5,159 nt of DNA. It comes from Ignavibacteriaceae bacterium (GTDB taxonomy: Bacteria > Bacteroidota > Ignavibacteria > Ignavibacteriales > Ignavibacteriaceae). A program made the translations under genes and the position numbers. How positions within the stretch are numbered: position 1 is the first letter of the stretch; every line of letters begins with the position of its first letter. The notes under the pieces were generated by a model. The model searched no databases. It saw only the letters and a list, made by a program, of their open reading frames with translations, and was not told the origin of the DNA. The stretch covers positions 1-5,159 of the forward strand of contig JAPHUI010000301.1 of assembly GCA_026193755.1 (NCBI GenBank). Reading direction: 5' to 3'. Shown piece by piece: positions 1-4,541 of the stretch.

Positions 1-526
1 CCTGATCTGCACGATATGTTTGAGCTCCACAACAAATTGCAACTTCAATATTTTTTTTACACAAAGGACATTTAAGACGGGCAATAAGATCAATTAAATA
101 AGTATCTTCTCCATGACAGGGCGAAACTTCATATCCATTAGACTCAAATAATTCTTTTGCCCATTTAACCAAACTTTCATGCGACACAATATTAATATCT
201 GATTTCAAGATTGTATTATCAGAAACCAGTTGACCTGATAAAAAAAGATCTAACGTTTTTTTAATAGGTTCATTGATGTTGGGAATTACATTTATTCCAA
301 ATGAAACCAGCTGATCGCGAAAAAAATTTTTAATCCCGTTACAAATAAGTGTTTGAATCTCATGCAGTCTAAGAAGTCTTATACGCATGACATCCTCAGT
401 AGTATGACAGTCAATAATCTTTGAAGATATTATTTTCCCTTTCTTAATAGTAAAAATTTCGAACTGTTTTGCAGCCTCAAAACAGGGAGCAATCTTGTCA
501 TCCAATTCAGGTATAGCTATCTTCAT
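1..526 (-). CDS. NifX/NifB-type iron-molybdenum cluster-binding protein, C-terminus off window
   Basis: I found this frame by reading the minus strand; it stays open for 175 codons from the ATG at 526 to the left edge. The first ~100 residues match the dinitrogenase iron-molybdenum cofactor fold (NifX, NifY, the C-terminal part of NifB, the 'orange protein' of anaerobes): it opens MKIAIPELDDKIAPCFEAAK, has an ICNGI segment (61-65, family form ICGAI), then GINVIPNI (77-84) and a SGQL segment (97-100). Such proteins bind Fe-S or Mo-Fe/Cu clusters in the cytoplasm and usually sit with MinD/Mrp-type ATPases. A second part (~115-175) contains a CHGED motif and a possible metal-binding CPLC...CC cluster (Cys153, 156, 165, 166). 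The start is chosen because MKIAIP is the usual family N-terminus. No Shine-Dalgarno sequence is visible, and the gene is preceded by a sigma-54-like promoter. The family is confident; the exact substrate is unknown. Confidence 0.85.
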   Translation of the reverse strand, partial: MKIAIPELDDKIAPCFEAAKQFEIFTIKKGKIISSKIIDCHTTEDVMRIRLLRLHEIQTLICNGIKNFFRDQLVSFGINVIPNINEPIKKTLDLFLSGQLVSDNTILKSDINIVSHESLVKWAKELFESNGYEVSPCHGEDTYLIDLIARLKCPLCKKNIEVAICCGAQTYRADQ

Positions 527-534
527 ATTGCGAC

Positions 535-550
535 TGATGTTGCAACATCA
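535..550. promoter_or_regulatory. 16-bp perfect palindrome overlapping the -12 element
   Basis: TGATGTTGCAACATCA is its own reverse complement. Its core TGTTGCAACA joins two TGTTGC half-sites of the type found in the upstream inverted repeats. Because it covers the proposed -12 element and the start region, protein binding here would be expected to block rather than activate transcription. That role is inference. Confidence 0.5.
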
Positions 551-555
551 ATGCC
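541..555 (-). promoter_or_regulatory. Putative sigma-54 (-24/-12) promoter for the NifX-like gene
   Basis: Read on the minus strand this is GGCATTGATGTTGCA, with the diagnostic GG-N10-GC spacing and good agreement with the consensus TGGCAC-N5-TTGCA. It lies just upstream of the NifX-like start codon and downstream of inverted repeats that look like enhancer sites. Transcription would start near position 530, leaving only about four bases before the ATG. That is unusually short, and is either a leaderless transcript or an argument against this exact element. No other GG-N10-GC was seen on the minus strand in the 4016-4541 spacer. Confidence 0.55.
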
Positions 556-616
556 TATATAAAAAAAGTATTATAATCATCATTATTTGAAAAATAATAA
601 GGTTATCAGGAAAGTC

Positions 617-635
617 TGTTGCATATTATGCAACA
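617..635. promoter_or_regulatory. Enhancer-like inverted repeat, site 1
   Basis: TGTTGCATATTATGCAACA is a perfect inverted repeat with 9-base arms around one central base. Its centre is roughly 95 bp upstream of the transcription start predicted from the sigma-54-like element, within the usual range for NtrC-family activator sites. An AT-rich spacer (556-600) that could favour bending separates it from the promoter. The natural candidate to bind it is the Fis-type helix-turn-helix of the activator encoded at 4542-5159. Confidence 0.55.
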
Positions 636-659
636 TCGAAGTAGCAACGCAACATCGAA
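630..659 (+). repeat. Pair of 11-bp direct repeats between the enhancer-like sites
   Basis: GCAACATCGAA occurs at 630-640 and again at 649-659, a 19-bp period. The first copy overlaps the right arm of enhancer site 1. A further GCAAC lies at 644-648, so this stretch is dense in half-sites of the same core. Confidence 0.5.
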
Positions 660-678
660 CGATGCGTATTTTGCAACA
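660..678. promoter_or_regulatory. Enhancer-like inverted repeat, site 2 (degenerate)
   Basis: CGATGCGTATTTTGCAACA matches enhancer site 1 at 15 of 19 positions, with the right half-site TGCAACA fully conserved. The centres of the two sites are 43 bp apart, close to four helical turns, so a protein could occupy both on one face of the DNA. Tandem sites of this kind are typical for activators that oligomerise into a hexamer. Confidence 0.45.
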
Positions 679-706
679 CTTAAACTGGGTGGATTGTGTT
701 GCAAAA
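669..706. repeat. Inverted repeat, 11-bp perfect arms with 16-base loop
   Basis: TTTTGCAACAC (669-679) pairs exactly with GTGTTGCAAAA (696-706). The arms again contain the GCAACA/TGTTGC core but face opposite to site 1. It could be a further pair of activator half-sites, or a stem-loop ending transcripts that arrive from the MBL gene on the minus strand. Neither strand shows a T-run directly after the stem, so a classical rho-independent terminator is not supported. Confidence 0.45.
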
Positions 707-826
707 ATTAGAGATTGAAAGCTTAAAACATTGTGAGTTTTAGAAATGAATTAGAATCTATAGTTAAAAAAGATTTGTTTTTTTGATAGTAGAATAAGAA
801 TAACATTTTGAAGTTTAAATTGAAGT
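707..826. other. AT-rich spacer with no recognised gene
   Basis: This links the enhancer-like repeats to the end of the activator remnant. It is rich in A and T runs and carries a small 13-bp palindrome, ATTGAAGTTCAAT, at 819-831 that runs into the stop codon of the remnant. I see no coding potential or clear terminator. Confidence 0.4.
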
Positions 827-954
827 TCAATTCAAACCTGAGAAATTTTTAAGTTTGATATGATACCTTTTTATTTTCCGCCATAAGGTTGTGCGATGAA
901 TTCCAGTCTGACCTCACATTTTAACATTTCCAGTAGAAGATACTCGTTTTGATT
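827..954 (-). pseudogene. Remnant of a sigma-54 activator gene 3' end (Fis-type HTH)
   Basis: On the minus strand, from 904 to the TGA at 827-829, the sequence reads GIHRTTLWRKIKRYHI and then KLKNFSGLN before stopping. The intact activator at 4542-5159 has the same first 16 residues, followed by DLKEFSDFSET. Those 16 codons differ by one synonymous base. Just upstream, 922-954 resembles the codons for IQKEHLPPEIV of the same activator at 24 of 33 bases, in the correct order but in another frame, with about 118 bases lost in between. A complete activator cannot be made here. It looks like the displaced or decayed end of an activator gene. The helix-turn-helix part is clear; the 922-954 part is less certain because it also codes for the tail of the MBL protein. 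Confidence 0.75.
838..905 (-). repeat. 68-bp direct repeat, left copy
   Basis: This copy matches 4559-4626 at 63 of 68 positions without gaps, including uninterrupted identical blocks at 857-883 and 885-905. Both copies are in the same orientation and about 3.7 kb apart, and bracket the three-gene block. It contains the recognition-helix codons of the activator remnant. Confidence 0.9.
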
Positions 955-1861
955 CCGTTCCCATTTCATTAATATACTTAACAAAAGCAGCTAAATCATT
1001 TTTACCCAGAATACTGCCGTGACCATTTACTACTGTTTCAATATTATCCTTTCGTTTCTCAATCCATTTTTTTGCAGTCATCCATTGTTTAATATCTTTT
1101 TTCTCTAATACATCAAAAGCGGCTCTTCCTCCTTCTGAAAACAAATCGCCTGTCATCAATAGTTCAAGTTCGGGTACATAAATAAGAATATCACTTCCAG
1201 AGTGTGCCCTGCCAAAATAAATCATATGAAAAGATAAATCACTCATAAATAAATTCATTGTATCTTTAAATGTTATTGTGGGGAAAGTAACCAAACGATT
1301 TGTCATCAAATCATTATACGCAGATTGATATCGAATTATTTGTTTTTCTATTTCAAGACTGTCTTGCCATTCGGGATCGAAAGATTTTAATTTGTTCTCA
1401 TAATCATTGACAATTTTCTGTAAGTTTAATTTTATTTTGTTTTTATCCTTCCAGTATTCTGACATTTCTGTCACACAATTTTCGTGGGCAATAATTACAG
1501 CATCTGCAAATACTTGATTTCCTCCGGTATGATCCCAATGCGAATGAGTATTAATTAAATATGCAAAATCGTGTCTTTTAAATTCTCTTTCAATTATCTT
1601 ACGATATTTAGCGGTCAATGAATTTGAAATTCCTGCATCAATTACCGCTATCCCCTTCTGTGTTTCAATTGCCATTACCACATCGTAACCCAAGCTTACA
1701 ATCAGTGTTTTGGTGTTTAATTTATTTACTGAAATAAGCTTATCTATATTTTCATTTGATTTATTACTTCGATTTGGAAAAAGGTAAATCCAAATTAAAA
1801 ATATCAGAATGCAAATTGATGCAAGAATGATTATGCTTTTAACTATAACATTTTTTTTCAT
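914..1861 (-). CDS. Membrane-anchored MBL-fold metallo-hydrolase
   Basis: This 315-residue protein has an N-terminal hydrophobic segment (~7-28) after a lysine-rich start, predicting a membrane anchor with the catalytic domain outside the cytoplasm. It carries the full set of MBL metal ligands: HSHWDH at 106-111, His220 in GRAHSGSD, the bridging Asp239 in TGDLF and His281 in NGHG. An aspartate at the bridging position is the general hydrolase form (glyoxalase II/SoxH-like) rather than the Cys or Ser of B1 or B3 beta-lactamases, so lactamase activity is not assured. A charged helical insert (~130-190) separates the ligand motifs. The gene follows the serine hydrolase by 24 bases. That gap holds a palindrome, TTATGCTGCATAA, and no clear ribosome-binding site, suggesting translation linked to the gene before it. 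Its last ~11 codons overlap sequence resembling an activator gene in another frame. The fold is confident; the substrate is unknown. Confidence 0.88.
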   Translation of the reverse strand: MKKNVIVKSIIILASICILIFLIWIYLFPNRSNKSNENIDKLISVNKLNTKTLIVSLGYDVVMAIETQKGIAVIDAGISNSLTAKYRKIIEREFKRHDFAYLINTHSHWDHTGGNQVFADAVIIAHENCVTEMSEYWKDKNKIKLNLQKIVNDYENKLKSFDPEWQDSLEIEKQIIRYQSAYNDLMTNRLVTFPTITFKDTMNLFMSDLSFHMIYFGRAHSGSDILIYVPELELLMTGDLFSEGGRAAFDVLEKKDIKQWMTAKKWIEKRKDNIETVVNGHGSILGKNDLAAFVKYINEMGTESKRVSSTGNVKM

Positions 1862-1885
1862 TTTAAATTATGCTGCATAAATATT

Positions 1886-2884
1886 TTAGCTAGTATAAAA
1901 GATAAAATAATCATAGAGAAATCTTGAAATTTGCGCAATAATCTTTTCACAATCTTTGGTATCTTTTTTTGCATTCTTAATAAATACAACAACAGCAATG
2001 TTCCCGTAATCTTCCGGTAATTTTATTATTCCGATATCATTCGTTACATCTCCTATAGTGCCGGTTTTATGATAAACCACTGTTTTGTCCGGTAATAATC
2101 CTTTAATTCTGTTTTCTCCTGTATTGCATTCTTTCATTGTATTTAATAACAATGTAGTACTTTCATCGCTGAGTATTTGCTTATTCCATATTTTTTCCAG
2201 AAGGTTTAGCATTGCAGACGGAGTTGAGTTGTCTTTTGTATCATTCATAAATTCTTCCGCTGCTTTTTCCCTATCCTCTTTAGTAAGGCTTCTCAGTTCG
2301 GTCACAACTTTACTATCATCATAATCTTCATTTCCCGAAACGTTTTTTACTCCAAGGTATTGAGCTAGTGCAACATAAGTAGGGCGATCAACCGACATTC
2401 CTTCAATGCAGTTTTCGTTTAACATTTCATTAACTGCCTCTGTGCCACCGGCAAATTTCAGGCACAAATCTGCAGCTGAATTATCACTTTCAGTTAGCAT
2501 CAGCTTCATTAAATTATTTAAAGAAAGCTGTATTCCTAAATCCTCAAAGTACTTTACTATAACTCCGCTGCCGGGATGAAGATCGCTTTTCTTTATTTCA
2601 ATCATATCCTGTAATGCCCCTTCCCCTTTGTCAACCCTGTGTAATAATTGAACTGCGACAGGTACTTTAAATGTACTGGCCATAGGAAATTTTACATTTT
2701 TGTTATGATAATATGCATTTCCCGTTTCGAGATGTAAAACAGCAATCCCAATTGTACCTCCAGACTTTTGTTCCAATTTGGAAACAATAAGATTTAGTCT
2801 TTCTTCACGAGAAATATTTGTCTGGCAGAAGAGAGTTACGGTGACAAACGTGCAAAAAATAAATATTAGATTAATCGCTTTCAT
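1886..2884 (-). CDS. Class A beta-lactamase-like secreted serine hydrolase
   Basis: This 332-residue protein has a signal peptide (~1-20) and the class A active-site motifs: STFK (Ser70, Lys73), SDN (133-135) and KTGT (273-276). A conserved TGENRIKGLLP segment (255-265) precedes the last of these. Class A enzymes acylate at the serine and normally deacylate through Glu166 of the omega loop. Here VDRPTYVAL (165-173) aligns with LDRWEPELN, which puts Thr169 where Glu166 should be. The loop resumes only at NDTKDNSTPSAM (214-225), giving roughly 36 extra residues. Length is therefore above the usual ~290. The enzyme may be a slow or unusual lactamase, may recruit a glutamate from the insert (206, 210 or 211), or may act as a penicillin-binding or peptidase-like protein. 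It lies 33 bases after the propeller gene with a strong GGAGG before its ATG, consistent with an operon. No BlaI/BlaR-type regulator is visible. Confidence 0.88.
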   Translation of the reverse strand: MKAINLIFIFCTFVTVTLFCQTNISREERLNLIVSKLEQKSGGTIGIAVLHLETGNAYYHNKNVKFPMASTFKVPVAVQLLHRVDKGEGALQDMIEIKKSDLHPGSGVIVKYFEDLGIQLSLNNLMKLMLTESDNSAADLCLKFAGGTEAVNEMLNENCIEGMSVDRPTYVALAQYLGVKNVSGNEDYDDSKVVTELRSLTKEDREKAAEEFMNDTKDNSTPSAMLNLLEKIWNKQILSDESTTLLLNTMKECNTGENRIKGLLPDKTVVYHKTGTIGDVTNDIGIIKLPEDYGNIAVVVFIKNAKKDTKDCEKIIAQISRFLYDYFIFYTS

Positions 2885-2893
2885 AAATATTAT

Positions 2894-2898
2894 CCTCC
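2894..2898 (-). promoter_or_regulatory. Ribosome-binding site of the serine hydrolase gene
   Basis: GGAGG on the minus strand, nine bases before the ATG at 2884. It supports this start and shows that the gene has its own translation signal within the short 33-base gap. Confidence 0.75.
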
Positions 2899-2917
2899 AA
2901 TCCTGGTAAACTTTGAA

Positions 2918-4015
2918 TTATTTCAGATACAACATTTTTAATGTTTTTGAATATTTCCCCGATTTCAACTGGTAGAAATAAAATCCGCTCGGAAGATTTC
3001 CTCCATTGAATTCTACTTCATATTCACCTGCAGGACGATATTCATTTACAAGCACAGCTACCTCTTTCCCTAAAAGATTAAATACTTTTAACGATTGCCA
3101 GCCGCTAATTGGAGCTTCCCAACTAATTCTTGTTGAGGGATTAAATGGATTAGGATAATTCTGATAGAGATTGAAATTTTCGGGTTGAATAATTTCTTCT
3201 TCAACAGATGCCGGGTTAATAGGTATAAAATCTACTGAGTTCGAATTAAAATTAGGAACAGCAATCATATTATCTTTATTGTTAAAACAGATATTAGATG
3301 GACCATTGTGTCCGCTTGAAAATAAAATAGGAGGATTATTAAATGTCGAGTCATAATAATAAACCGAATTGTTTAACCAGGTAGAAAAATAATAATTACC
3401 ATTTTCGTCCATTGCGAGACCATCGCAATTTCCTGTCGTTGTAACTACAATAGTGGAAACTGTTGAATCGTTTAGATCTACAGCCTGTATAGGGGAATTA
3501 TTATACCAGGAACATACCAGCAGCCTATTATTCTTCCTTTCAAAAATAATATCCTGCGGTCTCGAAGAGATTCCGGCTCCAACAAAAAGTGAATATTGCT
3601 GTGTAAGGAGATTAATCTTATAAATTTTTGCCTGTATTGATGCGAGAACGTAAAGATTATTGTCATCATCGGTTGTCATTCCATCCATCTGGGTAGTGCC
3701 TGTGATTGGTAAATACATTATTGTATCATTTGGATTGTCAAGGCTTAAGCCTAAAATCGTATTTCCAATTGAAGTATAAAATGTATTACCAGCGATACAG
3801 TTACCTAAAGCGTGTCCAGATCTTTGCTTGAAATATGATTGATTTCCAGCTGAATCAATCGCGATAATATTTCCATCATTATAGTTTGAAACGATGTACC
3901 TGTTGTTGAGGGAATCATATGAAACACATTCAGGTCCGTTTAGTAAATTCTGCGCATTTGAAGAGATTGACAGAATAAATATGACAAGGAATAACTGAAG
4001 TAAATATTTTTTCAC
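2918..4015 (-). CDS. Secreted NHL/SMP-30-like beta-propeller protein with type IX sorting tail
   Basis: This 365-residue exported protein has a signal peptide (1-21, cleavage likely after SNA before Gln22). Residues ~25-265 form five or more propeller-like repeats, each with a G/D-start strand and a 'xxNNxYVxS/xxxxxIxxID' pattern; examples begin near GPECVSYD (27-34), MDGMTTDD (110-117), RPQDIIFE (152-159), CDGLAMDE (197-204) and GPSNICFN (238-245). A linker rich in Glu leads to a C-terminal sorting domain (~284-365) starting QNYPNPFNPST, with the usual VFNLLGKEV (311-319) and SGFYFYQL (343-350) and ending in lysine. That domain directs export and surface attachment by the type IX system. The start is a GTG with a good Shine-Dalgarno sequence. 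The gene leads a probable three-gene operon with the two hydrolases. Sorting domain and export are confident; the ligand or activity of the propeller is unknown. Confidence 0.88.
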   Translation of the reverse strand: MKKYLLQLFLVIFILSISSNAQNLLNGPECVSYDSLNNRYIVSNYNDGNIIAIDSAGNQSYFKQRSGHALGNCIAGNTFYTSIGNTILGLSLDNPNDTIMYLPITGTTQMDGMTTDDDNNLYVLASIQAKIYKINLLTQQYSLFVGAGISSRPQDIIFERKNNRLLVCSWYNNSPIQAVDLNDSTVSTIVVTTTGNCDGLAMDENGNYYFSTWLNNSVYYYDSTFNNPPILFSSGHNGPSNICFNNKDNMIAVPNFNSNSVDFIPINPASVEEEIIQPENFNLYQNYPNPFNPSTRISWEAPISGWQSLKVFNLLGKEVAVLVNEYRPAGEYEVEFNGGNLPSGFYFYQLKSGKYSKTLKMLYLK

Positions 4016-4541
4016 TTTAATACCTCTTTGTAAATTGATAATGGTGTGTAATGATTGAAAGAAATTTCCAGAGTTCTGATTCTAAGTGAGACAATATACA
4101 ACTTAACAAACTAAGCGAAGGACAAATTCCCCGAATAGAAATTTTACGTGTAGTTACTAACTCTTCGAAAAAAAGAGTGAATCTGAAGTCAAGAGAATAA
4201 ATACTGATAAAATTCAGTTTCGACTTCATATTTTCCACTCTTTTCATTTTATCAGTCACAGAAAGTAATCTAAAATTTTACCAAAAGTAACTTAGGTTAT
4301 CTCGAAGACTTCGAATACTATTTTTGTATGAGGAGCTAAAAAATATTATTAGTGGCAGGATAGCTGTTTAATTTGTCAATCTGAGTTGATGCTAATTAAA
4401 AGCAAATTAACTTAAAAAAAATTAGAGACGAACAAATAATATTTCTCGATAAAAGAGGTTTGATAAGAATTGGGGTTTACGATTTGAAATATAATTTTAA
4501 TTAATATTTTTTCTACAATTTATTATCACCGCAGTTTAACC
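4016..4541. other. 526-bp spacer between activator and operon, no convincing gene
   Basis: This AT-rich stretch must hold the end of the activator transcript and the promoter of the propeller-hydrolase operon, but I cannot point to a clear terminator or -35/-10 pair. No GG-N10-GC sigma-54 element is present on the minus strand. An 80-codon minus-strand frame (4017-4259, GTG start) is open but has no recognisable domain, no good ribosome-binding site and an unconvincing composition, so I do not call it a gene. Confidence 0.5.
4022..4028 (-). promoter_or_regulatory. Ribosome-binding site deciding the GTG start of the propeller gene
   Basis: AAGAGGT on the minus strand lies six bases before the GTG at 4015. 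That GTG starts MKKYLLQLFL, a proper signal peptide, so the non-ATG start is well supported. Confidence 0.75.

Noticed and set aside
617..706. Inverted repeats as ends of a small transposable element or a CRISPR-like array
   Set aside because: Repeat units are short, unequal and irregularly spaced, with no target duplication seen. The spacing relative to the sigma-54-like element fits binding sites better.
669..706. Rho-independent terminator for the hydrolase operon
   Set aside because: The stem is perfect, but no T-run follows it on either strand and the loop is long.
760..790. A-run and T-run pair as a terminator hairpin
   Set aside because: The possible stem is A-T only, short and without a G-C base, too weak to support a terminator.
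914..1861. Calling the MBL gene a B3 metallo-beta-lactamase
   Set aside because: The bridging-ligand position is Asp in TGDLF, as in general MBL hydrolases, and there is no further lactamase-specific motif, so only the fold is claimed.
2085..2324. Plus-strand frame of 79 codons
   Set aside because: It lies wholly antisense within the serine hydrolase gene, whose conserved motifs show that the minus strand is the coding one.
3478..3669. Minus-strand frame of 63 codons
   Set aside because: It is an alternative frame inside the propeller gene with no signal peptide or domain of its own.
4017..4259. 80-codon minus-strand frame upstream of the propeller gene
   Set aside because: It uses a GTG start without a good ribosome-binding site, has no recognisable domain, and its end overlaps the ribosome-binding region of the propeller gene. 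It is probably spacer DNA.
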